Shown: positions 42,578 through 52,200 of the stretch, one piece after another
Layout of the letters: every line of letters begins with the position of its first letter
How positions within the stretch are numbered: the stretch's first letter is position 1
From: Maricaulis sp039978735
Lineage (GTDB): Bacteria; Pseudomonadota; Alphaproteobacteria; Caulobacterales; Maricaulaceae
Reading direction: 5' to 3'
Assembly: GCF_039978735.1 (NCBI RefSeq)
Contig: NZ_JBDWAS010000020.1
Location: 1 to 64,000 of the forward strand
Length of the DNA stretch: 64,000 nt
The notes under the pieces: generated by a model
Seen by the model: only the letters and a program-made list of their open reading frames with translations
Database searches by the model: none
Told to the model about the DNA's origin: nothing
Made by a program: the position numbers and the translations under genes

Positions 42578-44857
42578 ATGAAATACGTACTTTGTGCGTC
42601 CGTTTCCGCGGTCGCTCTTATCGCCTTGCCATGTCCGGCCTTTGCCCAGACGAGTGGTGAAACGGCTTCAGAAGAAAACCAGCAAAGCTCCGACCGGGAC
42701 GACGTCATTGTCGTCACGGCCACCCGCCGCGAAATGAACGTCCAAGACATTCCGCTCAGTGTGACCGCGTTCTCGCAGGAAGAGCTGACGACGAAGGGGA
42801 TCGTCGGCTATGAGGGCCTGGCGCTGGAAACACCCGGCGCGGTGCTCAACAAGCCGACCGCCAACTTCAATACGTTTTCAGTGCGCGGCGTGGCCACAAA
42901 CGGCTATGGCGCCAACCTGCAGAACACAGTGGCGGTCTATATCGACGAGCTTCCGATCTCGGCCAACGGCAATTCGACCCAGCTCGACTCAACGCTCTTC
43001 GACGTGGAGCGCGTTGAATTCCTGCGCGGCCCGCAAGGCACCCTGTTCGGATCCGGCTCACTTGCCGGCGCCGTTCGCATCCTGACCCGCAGTCCCGATC
43101 TCGACGAGTTCGACGCCGAACTTCTGGTCGACTTCGGCCTGACCGAGGGCGATTCCTTCCGCCAGCGCTATAACGGCATGGTCAACATCCCGCTGGTCGA
43201 GGACCGGCTTGCGCTGCGGGTCGTCGGCTTCTACCGCAACGAGGAAGGCTGGGTCGAAAACATCGGCACAGGTGAGGATAATGCGAACACGCTGGAGTCC
43301 TATGGTGGCCGCGCGATCCTGCAATGGGAGCCGACGCCCGACACGTCGGTCCGCTTCATGTATCTGCATGAAACGAGCGAGCCGGAAGATTCCCAGCTGA
43401 TCAACCCGACGCTCGGTACGGACCGGGACCAGCGCCGCACGCGCCGTCCCGACATCTTCGCCGGCTATCTCGACTCCTACAATGTCACGCTGGATCACGA
43501 CTTCGGCTTCGCCAACTTCACCAGTTCGACGACTTTCTCGAACTACGACCAGTCCTTCATCATCGATCTGGACGCGACCTTCGGCGGCGCCATCCCGTTC
43601 GCGCTCGACGCGCTCGCCTATGATGAGGCCTTCGTCCAGGAAATGCGGCTGGTGTCACAGACGGACAGTCGCTGGGACTGGGTCGTTGGCGCCTTCTATT
43701 ACTACAAGCGTCGCGATGTGGACTATAACTACCGCTCCGACGAGGCTTTCCTCGCGGCTCGCGGCATGACCGGGCTGCCTGACGAATACTACTCGCGCAG
43801 CTCCAGCCACTTCGTGTCGAACGAGCTGGCCGCCTTCGGGGAGCTGACCTACCGCTTCAGCGACAACTTCTGGCTCACCGGCGGACTGCGCTACGGATCG
43901 CTGGATGTGCAGGGATTTGCCGAAGAGGGCGGTTATACCAGTAACTACCTGGTCAACGCGATCTACGGCATTCCCGGACCGCTCACCATCACGCCGAACG
44001 TTGCCGCTGTCGGCGATGAGGGGGTCGAGGAGGGACCGTCCTTCAAGTTCAGCGCGTCCTACAAGCCCGTTGAAAACATCACGCTTTACGCAACCTACGC
44101 GACAGGCTTCCGGACGCCGGTAGTGAATGCGCGCGGTGGCCTGGCCAGCACGGTCGACCCGAATGACATCGTCATCCCGTATGGCGCCGTTTCGGACGAG
44201 CTCGAGAACTTCGAGGTCGGCCTGAAGGGCAACTGGTTCAACAATCGCCTTTCGGCCAATATCGCGGCCTACCTGATCGACTGGAGCAATATCCAGGTCC
44301 AGGCGAACCGCGTGTCGGACCAGGTGCAGTTCGCGACCAATATCGGCGGCGCGACCAGTCAGGGTATCGAGTTCGAGGTCAATGCCATGCCCACTGACGG
44401 GCTGAACATCGGCATCAATGGCTCGTTCAACAGCGCCGAGGTCGACGAGCTCACGGCCACGCAGGCCGCGATTTCCGGTGCGGTTCTGGGCGCGCCCATG
44501 GCCTTCCCGGAATTCCAGGGATCCATCTATGTGAACTACGCTTGGAGCGCCGGGCCGAACACGCTGGCCTTTGCCAATATCAATGCACGGCACGTCGACG
44601 GTTTCGTGAACCAGTTCCCGAACGTGCCCGGTCAGCCGGGCGTCCAGTCGCCGACCTACGCTCCGACGGAAGACTATCAGACCGTCAATGCGTCTCTGGG
44701 GGCCCACTTCGGGGAGAACTTCACGGCAACGGTCTATGTCGAGAACGCGTTCGACAACGACTCCCTGATCTACTCCCACCCCGAAGCCTTTGCCGACGCA
44801 CGCTTCAGCACGCTGCGTCCGCGGACGATCGGGGTCCGGTTGAACTACCGGCACTAG
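42578..44857 (+). CDS. TonB-dependent outer membrane receptor
   Basis: The 759-residue receptor has a signal peptide (1-24, ending AFAQ), a TonB box-like DDVIVVTATRR, a plug domain with PLSVTAFSQEEL, YIDELPIS and RVEFLRGPQGTLFGSGSLAG, and a beta barrel ending in an aromatic-type C-terminus (IGVRLNYRH). This group takes up large or insoluble substrates such as glycans, terpenoids or aromatics. AGGGGAGGAAG sets the start. It is the outer-membrane entry for the island, upstream of the esterases and transporters in function (inference from the shared operator). Confidence 0.92.
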   Translation: MKYVLCASVSAVALIALPCPAFAQTSGETASEENQQSSDRDDVIVVTATRREMNVQDIPLSVTAFSQEELTTKGIVGYEGLALETPGAVLNKPTANFNTFSVRGVATNGYGANLQNTVAVYIDELPISANGNSTQLDSTLFDVERVEFLRGPQGTLFGSGSLAGAVRILTRSPDLDEFDAELLVDFGLTEGDSFRQRYNGMVNIPLVEDRLALRVVGFYRNEEGWVENIGTGEDNANTLESYGGRAILQWEPTPDTSVRFMYLHETSEPEDSQLINPTLGTDRDQRRTRRPDIFAGYLDSYNVTLDHDFGFANFTSSTTFSNYDQSFIIDLDATFGGAIPFALDALAYDEAFVQEMRLVSQTDSRWDWVVGAFYYYKRRDVDYNYRSDEAFLAARGMTGLPDEYYSRSSSHFVSNELAAFGELTYRFSDNFWLTGGLRYGSLDVQGFAEEGGYTSNYLVNAIYGIPGPLTITPNVAAVGDEGVEEGPSFKFSASYKPVENITLYATYATGFRTPVVNARGGLASTVDPNDIVIPYGAVSDELENFEVGLKGNWFNNRLSANIAAYLIDWSNIQVQANRVSDQVQFATNIGGATSQGIEFEVNAMPTDGLNIGINGSFNSAEVDELTATQAAISGAVLGAPMAFPEFQGSIYVNYAWSAGPNTLAFANINARHVDGFVNQFPNVPGQPGVQSPTYAPTEDYQTVNASLGAHFGENFTATVYVENAFDNDSLIYSHPEAFADARFSTLRPRTIGVRLNYRH

Positions 44858-44865
44858 CTTGGGGG

Positions 44866-44897
44866 ACGCTGGCGGTTCCTTCCACGGCCAGCGTTTG
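44866..44897 (+). terminator. terminator of the TonB receptor gene
   Basis: ACGCTGGC and GCCAGCGT form an 8-bp stem followed by TT. It starts nine bases after the receptor stop. Confidence 0.5.
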
Positions 44898-44935
44898 CGT
44901 ACCGGTTCCGTCGTGGCTGCGATGGAACCGGTACG
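44898..44935. repeat. 12-bp perfect inverted repeat before tetR3
   Basis: CGTACCGGTTCC and GGAACCGGTACG are perfect reverse complements 14 bases apart. No T-run follows. It may be an operator for another regulator or a second hairpin of the terminator region. Confidence 0.6.
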
Positions 44936-45083
44936 TGCAGCCATCCGGGCACCCGCCGGGATATGCAAGGGCTGACCTGGCGGCTTGGTTCGTCCGGCCG
45001 CGACCCTATATCCTGCCGGAGTGGCCGGGTGCGCGAGACGCGTGCGCTGTCTCGCCGGTTCGGAAAATGACTGGGAAAGCGAC

Positions 45084-45794
45084 GTGTCAACGACAAGCCG
45101 GGCTGAAAAATCTCCTCGCCGCAGCCGTGCCGAGCGGCGCGCCGACTCGATCCGGCAAATCCTCGATTCCGCGGAACAACTGTTCGCCGCACGCGGCTTC
45201 CACGGCGTATCGCTGAAGGACATCGCGGCGCATGCCGGGGTCCACCACACGCTTGTTCACTACTATTTCGACGACAAGAACGCGTTGGTCGATGCCGTGT
45301 TCGCCCGCCGGGCGCCGGTGTCCAGCAAGCGGCGCGCAGAGGCGCTGGATGCCTACGAGAAAGCGTCCGGGGGCAAGCCCACCGTCGAGGGCGCGCTGCA
45401 CGCCTTTCTCGATTCCGACTTCGAGCTCTATCTCGAGCATCAGGAGGAATGGAAGCACGCGCTCGCCCTCGGGGCGCAGGTGGCCAACACGCCCGAATGG
45501 GGGGCCGACATCATGGAAAAGCATTTCGACCCCGTGGTGCGCCGGCTCGTCGATCTGCTCAAGCGCGCGCTGCCCGGCTGCAGCGAGACCGACCTGTTCT
45601 GGGGCTATCACTTCGTGACTGGCGCCTTCATGCTCACCCTCGCTCGTACAGGCCGTATCGATGCACTGTCCGGCGGCGTGTGCAGGTCGGATGATCTCCT
45701 GGCAGCCAAACAGCGAATGGCGGAATTCATGGCCGCCGGCTTCCACGCAATCGCGGCGCAGGGCGATGAAGGGGCGCACACCAAAAGCGGGTAG
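45084..45794 (+). CDS. TetR family transcriptional regulator (TetR3)
   Basis: The 236-residue regulator starts at GTG, with GGGAAAG upstream; the longer frame to 44985 has no motif support. Its helix-turn-helix (ILDSAEQLFAARGFHG, VSLKDIAAHAGVHHTLVHYYF) and C-terminal domain (SETDLFWGYHFVTGAFMLTLA) closely match TetR1 and TetR2. It sits behind the TonB receptor, and the third IS remnant starts right after it, so it is the last gene of the island. It may regulate the same four operators. Confidence 0.86.
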   Translation: MSTTSRAEKSPRRSRAERRADSIRQILDSAEQLFAARGFHGVSLKDIAAHAGVHHTLVHYYFDDKNALVDAVFARRAPVSSKRRAEALDAYEKASGGKPTVEGALHAFLDSDFELYLEHQEEWKHALALGAQVANTPEWGADIMEKHFDPVVRRLVDLLKRALPGCSETDLFWGYHFVTGAFMLTLARTGRIDALSGGVCRSDDLLAAKQRMAEFMAAGFHAIAAQGDEGAHTKSG

Positions 45795-45804
45795 GCGAAG
45801 GCGT

Positions 45805-45976
45805 GTCACCACCCACGCGTCCGCTCACAATCACTTCAATCTCGAACCCAACTTCCACCGCCGAGCGACTTCAAGCAACATTGGTCCATCGCCTTGGCCG
45901 GGTGGCGTCAGCCTGCCGCCCGAAGTCGAACTTCCCGCGGCCTCGCGAGACCCGTCCGCGTTTGTCTGACAGTACC
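45805..45976 (+). mobile_element. IS6-family right-end remnant (copy 3)
   Basis: About 170 bp align with the right end of copies 1 and 2: HNHFNLE encoding, a degenerated GGCGTCAG tail and the terminal TTGTCTGACAGTACC. The left part is absent. It bounds the catabolic island on the right. The stretch 45977-46224 shows no gene I can recognise. Confidence 0.75.
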
Positions 45977-46224
45977 GCCATTTCGCTCAGATCGAAGCGG
46001 ACAGGTCTCGAAAGTTGGCCGCTCTATCGCAGATGATCGGGCGAGTATGCGGACTTGCGCTGCCGGGCCCGCGCTTTTGCCCACTGAGTCCAGGAACTGC
46101 GGTGGAGGGCGGATTGATCCGGACAAGCCTGTCTTGCGCACGCCCGGATGATCTCGTCCCCATGATCAGTCACAATGAGTTGTACAAGCTCCAGCCCGCC
46201 GGGTCCGCTAGCTGCAGGTTTTTC

Positions 46225-46255
46225 TTGAAGCTCTAGTTGCTAGAGCTGTTAGCGT
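46225..46255 (+). promoter_or_regulatory. MerR-type metal-responsive promoter of the czc-like operon
   Basis: TTGAAG and TAGCGT are separated by 19 bases, longer than the standard 17. The spacer carries a perfect palindrome AGCTCTAG-TTG-CTAGAGCT (46229-46247). This over-spaced layout with a central dyad is diagnostic of CadR/PbrR/CueR-class promoters. The regulator is not in the window. Confidence 0.7.
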
Positions 46256-46308
46256 TGTTGTGCCCGTGATCGGAAGAGCCGGTCTGTCGTTATTTCGCCT
46301 TGCCGGAG

Positions 46309-46629
46309 ATGTCGGTGCTGAGTGCGATACGCACATTGCTGGCCGTTCTGACCATCCTGTCCTTCTCGGGAGAGGTGGTGGAGGCGGCTGTGCCGCAGCA
46401 CGATCATCATCTCGGCCATGAAGATGTCGCCGGCGGTGGCTCGGGTGGCAGCGACCACCGTCACGCCCAGCACCCCGTGCACGCGTGCGGTGTTTGCCAT
46501 CATGCTATTCCCGCCAATACCGGCACGCCGGCAGCGAGTGCATCCATAGCACGGCCGGCCTATCGCCTGTCTCATGAGCGCGGCGCCGGCCGGGCGCTTG
46601 CCCCACAACTCCAGCCTCCGATTGCCTGA
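46309..46629 (+). CDS. small His-rich periplasmic protein of a metal-efflux operon (CzcI-like position)
   Basis: This protein is about 106 residues long, with an N-terminal hydrophobic segment (LLAVLTILSFSG) acting as signal peptide, then a His-rich stretch (PQHDHHLGHED, DHRHAQHPVHACGVCHH) with a CxxC pair that can bind metal. A GTG at 46315 fits the ribosome site GGAG better than this ATG and would give 104 residues. Such small His/Cys-rich proteins often open alphaproteobacterial cation-efflux operons. It follows the MerR-type promoter by about 55 bases and probably buffers or senses metal in the periplasm. Confidence 0.72.
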   Translation: MSVLSAIRTLLAVLTILSFSGEVVEAAVPQHDHHLGHEDVAGGGSGGSDHRHAQHPVHACGVCHHAIPANTGTPAASASIARPAYRLSHERGAGRALAPQLQPPIA

Positions 46630-46631
46630 GA

Positions 46632-46655
46632 AGAACGTTCCAAACCTTCGTTCTC
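46632..46655 (+). other. intercistronic stem-loop
   Basis: AGAACG and CGTTCT pair around an 11-base loop, between the small His-rich gene and the CzcC gene. No T-run follows, so it may stabilise mRNA or attenuate downstream expression. Confidence 0.35.
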
Positions 46656-46677
46656 TCAAGACAATCGGGATATCTGG

Positions 46678-47988
46678 ATGTATTCAGACAAAGCTCCCCG
46701 GCCGGGATGGCCGGGTCGAGGGCTTGCAGGCATGGCCTGCAGCGCACTCCTCGCGTCCGTTGCGCCGGCACAGCCGGCCTTGCAGGACAATCCGCTTGAA
46801 CTCTCCACGGCCTTGCAACGCGCTGTGCAAGCCAATCCGCGCATCGGGTCGGCCCGGGCCGATGTGTCCGCCCGGCTTGGCGACGCCCGTCAAGCGGGCC
46901 TGTGGGACAATCCTTCCCTGGAAGCCGAAATCGAGGGTTTCGGTGGCGATCGCGGCGATATCGGCGATGGCGATCTCACCGTCGCGGTGCGCCAGACCAT
47001 CCCGCTGGGCGGCGACCGGCGCCGCGCCCGCGATGCGGCCGAGGCCTGGGCCCGTGTCGAATCAGCGAGGTTGAATGCCGAGATTGCCGCCCTTCTGGGC
47101 GAGGCTGCCACGGCCTTCGTGGATGCTCGTGCGGCCCAGGAAACCGCGCGCGTCAGGGCGGAGCTGCAGGACCTCGCGGAAACCGCAGCGTCGGCCATAC
47201 GCCGGCGCGTCGAGGCGGGGCGGTCCTCGCCCATCGATCTCGACCGGGCCGACATCCTGACCGCCACGGCCAGCATGAACGCCATATCGGCCTCGACGGA
47301 TGCCCGGCATGCAAGCCGAGCGCTGGCCGCAGTGTGGGGCGGCGCGCCGCAAGGCGAGGTCTCGCCGCCATCCGTACTTGCCAACAATCCGGACCAGTCC
47401 GCGCTGACGCCGGACGCCATGATGCGGAGCAATCCGGATCTGGCAGTGGCGCAGCAGACCTCGCGGGCGCGAAGCGAAGAGATCGCCAGGGAAAGGGCCG
47501 CCGCTATCCCGGATCTCACTGTTGGGGCCGGGATAAGGCGCTATGGCCGTGATGACGAGACGGCCTATCTCGCCACGGTCGAAATTCCGATCCCGGTCAT
47601 TGATCGCAATCAGGGACGCATCGCTGCAGCTGCTGCGCGCGAGACCGGCGCCAGGCTGGACGAGGAGGTGCTACGCCGGCAATTGCTGGCACGCCACACG
47701 GCGGCCTGCCGCCGGTGGAGCGATGCGCTGCAGCGGCACACCGCGCTGAGCGAACGGGTACTCCCCGCCGCGGAGAGTGCTTTCTCCCGCGCCCGCCTCG
47801 CCTATCGCGAGGGCGCCCTGCAGCTTCTCGATCTGCTGGACGTCCAGCGCACCTATTTCGACACACGTATCCAGGCAATCGAGGCCCGGGCGGAACTTGC
47901 CCGCGCGGTCATCGAACTCGACGTGCTCCTTGGCGCCCCGCGCTTGAGACAACTCGCCGGCATCGCCGGTGCGGAGGCCAACCCATGA
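46678..47988 (+). CDS. czcC: outer membrane efflux protein, CzcC type (TolC family)
   Basis: The 436-residue TolC-family channel has a leader (first 35 residues, Ala-rich near SALLASVAPAQP) and two copies of the coiled-coil outer membrane factor repeat, including NPLELSTALQRAVQANP and LGDARQAGLWDNPSLEAE. It forms the outer duct of the tripartite pump with the next two genes. An internal ATG at 46732 could also be the start. Its stop overlaps the czcB ATG (ATGA). The call is by family; metal specificity is not shown by this protein. Confidence 0.85.
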   Translation: MYSDKAPRPGWPGRGLAGMACSALLASVAPAQPALQDNPLELSTALQRAVQANPRIGSARADVSARLGDARQAGLWDNPSLEAEIEGFGGDRGDIGDGDLTVAVRQTIPLGGDRRRARDAAEAWARVESARLNAEIAALLGEAATAFVDARAAQETARVRAELQDLAETAASAIRRRVEAGRSSPIDLDRADILTATASMNAISASTDARHASRALAAVWGGAPQGEVSPPSVLANNPDQSALTPDAMMRSNPDLAVAQQTSRARSEEIARERAAAIPDLTVGAGIRRYGRDDETAYLATVEIPIPVIDRNQGRIAAAAARETGARLDEEVLRRQLLARHTAACRRWSDALQRHTALSERVLPAAESAFSRARLAYREGALQLLDLLDVQRTYFDTRIQAIEARAELARAVIELDVLLGAPRLRQLAGIAGAEANP

Positions 47989-49223
47989 CATCGACAATGA
48001 CCCGGACATTGCTCGCCGGCACGGCGGCGCTGGCGCTGCTGTCCGCCTGCTCGGACCCGCCCGCGCAAGCCCCCGCCCACGAAGACCCCGCGGGCACCAA
48101 TACACACGAGATGGGGGGCGGAACCAGCCAGTCAGAGGCCGATCACGCCGATGGCTTCGAAGAAGTCGACATGGCCTACGATGAAATCGACGCACTGGGC
48201 ATAACGATCGGCCAGGTCGATACCGGTCCGGTAGACGGCGAGGTGGAACTGCCGGCCGAGGTGCGGTTCGATCAGACGCGGCTGGCACATGTCTCGCCGC
48301 GCGTATCGGGCATCGTCCATGCCGTCCATGTCACCGAAGGTGACACGGTCGAAGCCGGTCAGCTCCTTGCCGTGCTTGACAGTCGCGACCTGGCGGACGC
48401 CAAGGCCGGCTACCTGTCCGCCCTGGCCCGCCTCGACCTCGACCAATCGCGTTTCGAACGCGAGAGGCGGCTGTGGGACCAGCAGATCTCGGCCGAGCAG
48501 GACTTCCTGGACGCCCGCCAGGCGCTGGAGGAGTCCCGCATCGAGGTGCGCAGCACCCGCCAGCAATTGGAGGCGCTGGGCGTCGACGAGGTCGCGCGGG
48601 CGACCCTTGTTTCGGGAACACTTCAGCCTCTCACTCGCTACGCGCTCGCAGCGCCGATTTCCGGAACTGTGATCGAGCGACATGCCGTGCTGGGCGAGGT
48701 GATCGAGGAAGGCGTCCAGCCGCCGGCCTTCATCATCGCCGATACCTCCACACTCTGGGTGGATGCCGCGATATACGGGGCCGATCTCGGCCGGCTCCAG
48801 GCCGGCAGTCCTGTCCGCATAGACCCGGGCGACGGCGGTGCCGAAATCGTCAGCGAGATCGCCTTTATCAGTCCGCAACTCGGCGAAAGCACGCGGACCG
48901 GCCGGGCGCGGATCGTTCTGGACAATGCAGACGGGCGGCTGCGCCCTGGCATGTTCGTGTCGGTCCATGCGCAGACCGACGGTGCAAGCGCGATGGCGCG
49001 CGTCCCCGTCACCGCCCTGCAGACCGTCGATGGCGACGATGTCGTCTTTGTGCGCACCGCGGAGGGCTTCCAGGTCCGGCGGGTCCGGATCGGGCAACGA
49101 TCGGACCGGTTTGCGGAAATCCGGACCGGTGTCGAACCGGGCGAGGCGATCGCCATCGCCGGCGCCTTCACCCTGAAGTCGGAACTGCAAAAGGGGGAGT
49201 TCGAAGATGGACACGCCCACTGA
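47985..49223 (+). CDS. czcB: membrane fusion (periplasmic adaptor) protein, CzcB type
   Basis: The 412-residue adaptor has a lipoprotein-like signal (ALALLSAC, C20), a His-containing acidic N-terminus, and the HlyD-family barrel-sandwich domain (SPRVSGIVHAVHVTEGDTVEAG). A coiled-coil hairpin around 140-190 and the membrane-proximal domain with GVEPGEAIAIAGAFTLKSEL follow. It bridges the RND pump to CzcC. It overlaps czcA by 17 bases, consistent with translational coupling. The czc name is by analogy, as copper or silver (cusB) is also possible. Confidence 0.87.
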   Translation: MTSTMTRTLLAGTAALALLSACSDPPAQAPAHEDPAGTNTHEMGGGTSQSEADHADGFEEVDMAYDEIDALGITIGQVDTGPVDGEVELPAEVRFDQTRLAHVSPRVSGIVHAVHVTEGDTVEAGQLLAVLDSRDLADAKAGYLSALARLDLDQSRFERERRLWDQQISAEQDFLDARQALEESRIEVRSTRQQLEALGVDEVARATLVSGTLQPLTRYALAAPISGTVIERHAVLGEVIEEGVQPPAFIIADTSTLWVDAAIYGADLGRLQAGSPVRIDPGDGGAEIVSEIAFISPQLGESTRTGRARIVLDNADGRLRPGMFVSVHAQTDGASAMARVPVTALQTVDGDDVVFVRTAEGFQVRRVRIGQRSDRFAEIRTGVEPGEAIAIAGAFTLKSELQKGEFEDGHAH

Positions 49224-52200
49224 AAACACGACCCCGGACAGCAAGGGGGCGGTCACCCGCCTTCTGCACCGCATCACCGGTGGACGCCTTCTGGCGGTGC
49301 TCGGCTTCATTGCTGTCATCATTGGCGGCGGAATCACGTTCAGATCCATGCCGGTCGATGCCTTCCCGGACGTGACGCCGGCTCTGGTGCAGGTCTTTAC
49401 CGAAACCGAGGGGCTCGCACCGGAAGAGGTCGAGCGCTATGTCACCTTCCCGGTCGAAACGGCGATGAACGGTTTGCCCAGGCTGACCGAGGTCCGCTCG
49501 ACCTCGAATTTCGGCCTGTCTGTCGTGAACATCTATTTCGAGGACGGGACCGACATCTACTGGGCGCGCCAGCTTGTCGGCGAGCGCCTCCGGCTCGCGC
49601 GTGAAGACATTCCGGACGGTTTCGGCGAACCGGCGATGGGGCCGATCACCACGGGACTCGGACAGATCCTGTTCTACTTTCTGGACAGCACCGAAACCGC
49701 CATGGACGGCGTCGCCCTGCGCACGCTCCAGGACTGGCAGGTCAAGTTCGATCTGCAAACGGTCCGGGGCGTTACGGAAGTGCTGTCCCTCGGCGGTTTC
49801 GAGCAGCAATACCAGATCAATGTCCGGCCCGAGGCGCTGTTGCGCTTCGATCTCGCCGTGGCCGACGTTGTGGCGGCTGTCGAGGCGAACAACGCCAATG
49901 CCGGTGCCCAGTTCCTGGTCGAGAATTCCGAGCAGTACACGGTGCGGGCAGTCGGCCTGGCCGCGGGCGCCCACGATCTCGGCGACATCGTCGTCAAGGT
50001 GGTCGACGGCGTGCCGGTGCGCGTCCGCGACGTTGCCGGCATCGAGACCGGCGGAGCTCCGCGCCAGGGCCTGGCGACCATGGACGGACGTGGCGAAATC
50101 GTTGCCGGCCTGGTTCTCAAGCTGATCGGGGCGAATACCAACGCCGTTATAGGCCGGGTGCACGACCGACTCGACCGGATCAATGAGGCGCTGCCGGATG
50201 GGGTCCGGGCGGTACCCTATTACGACCAGTCCGAGCTGGTCGGCGCAGCCGTGTCGACCATGACGACGGCACTCTGGCAGGGGGCGTTGCTGGTCGCGAT
50301 CGTGCTGTTCGCATTCCTGCGCGGCTGGCGCCCGAGCCTGATCGTGGTGGCGTCAATTCCCTTCTCGGTCGGCTTTGCCCTGATCGCGATGCGTCTGTTC
50401 GACGTTTCCGCCAACCTGATGTCTCTGGGCGGTATCGCGATAGCCATCGGCATGATGGTCGACGGGGCCGTGGTCATGATCGAGAATGCCAACCGGTGCC
50501 TGGCGGAGGCCGGGACCGGCGGAAACCGGCGCGGCACCGTGGCCCGAGCCTGTGCCGAGGTGCTTCAGCCCCTGGTCTTCGCGATCCTGATCGTCGTGGT
50601 CGTCTTTCTGCCGATCCTCACTCTCGATGGCGTAGAGGGGAAGACCTTCCGGCCACTCGCCTTTGCTGTCGTCTTCGCGATGGCAGGATCGCTGGTCTTT
50701 GCCGTCTTTTTGGCGCCGGCGGCAGCGTTTCTCGGTCTGCGGCCAAAACCCGCGAGTGGCGATCGCAACAGTATCTACATGCGCTGGTTCGGTCCGGCGG
50801 TCGGCTTCTTCGTGGCGCGGCGGTGGGCGGCCGTTCTGCTCGCCGGCGCCATGCTGGCTGCGGGGGCGTTGATCTTCCCGCGGCTGGGCTCGGAGTTCAC
50901 GCCGCGCATGAATGAGGGCGATCTTCTGGTCCGCCTCACCATGGCTCCCTCGATCAGCCTGCCGGAAGCCCGCGAGACGGTCACCCGGTTCGAGCAGGCG
51001 TTGCTGGAGGACTTCCCCGAGGTCGAGCGCGTGGTAACACGGGTCGGGCGCGGCGAGGTCGGCGCCCACGCCGACCCGGTCAACAGCGCCGAAGCCTTCG
51101 TGGCTCTGCGGCCGCGATCGGAATGGACGACGACACAGAGCCAGGACGCATTGCTGGCCCGCATCAGTGCGCGTTTCGAGGACTTTCCCGGCGCTCGCTT
51201 CAACGTCACCCAGCCGATTGCGGCAGCGACCGACGAACTCCTCACCGGCACCAAGGCCGATCTCGCCATCAAGCTGTTCGGTGAGGATATGGCCGTGCTT
51301 GAGCGCGAGGCGGCCCGGATCGCCCGCGTGATCCGGGGGGTCGAGGGCTCGGCCGACGTGCAGACCGATCAGGTAACAGGAGCACCGCAATTGCGCATCA
51401 CGGTCGATCGCGACGCGATCAGCCGCTTCGGCCTCAATGTCGAAGACGTTCTGTCGGTCGTGCGCAGTGCGGTGGGCGGTGAAACCGCGGGGCAGGTTTT
51501 CGAGGGCGTCCGGCGGTTCGATATCGTCGTACGCTATCCCGAGGCTGATCGCGCCAACGCCGAACGCATCGGCCGTATCGTCCTCAACGGGCCCGGCGGC
51601 GAACTCATCCCGCTGCACCAGGTCGCGGATGTGGAACGGATCGAGGGACCGCGCCAGGTCACCCGCGAGAACGGGCGGCGCTTCATCACCATCCAGACCA
51701 ATGTGCGCGGCCGCGACATCGGGTCCTTCGTCGCTGAAGGGCAAGATGCTGTTGCCACCGAGGTCGATCTGCCGTCCAGCTACTATGTGGAGTGGGGCGG
51801 CCAGTTCGAACTGCAGCAACAGGCCAATGCCCGCTTTGCCGTTGTCATTCCGGTGACGTTGGGCATTGTGTTTCTGCTCCTGTTGTTCAGCTTCGGCCGC
51901 CTGAAAAGCGCGCTGCTGATCGTGGCCAACATTCCGCTGGCCCTGGTCGGCGGTGTCGCGGCGCTCTGGCTGACCGGGCAGAACTTGTCTGTCCCGGCCT
52001 CCGTCGGCTTCATCGCCCTGTTCGGTATCGCCCTGGGCAACGGGATGGTGCTGGTGTCCTTCCTCGACCGCTTTGCCCGGACCCGCCTGGACGTCGACGT
52101 TTTCAGTATCGAGGCGGCCGTGATGCGGGCTCAGCCGGTGCTGATGACAGCGACCACGACCGGGCTCGGGCTGATGCCGCTGCTCTTTGCGAGCGGGATC

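Noticed and set aside
45908..46141. Minus-strand frame of 77 codons between IS copy 3 and the metal operon
   Set aside because: No ribosome site and no recognisable domain; it overlaps the IS end, so it is likely chance.
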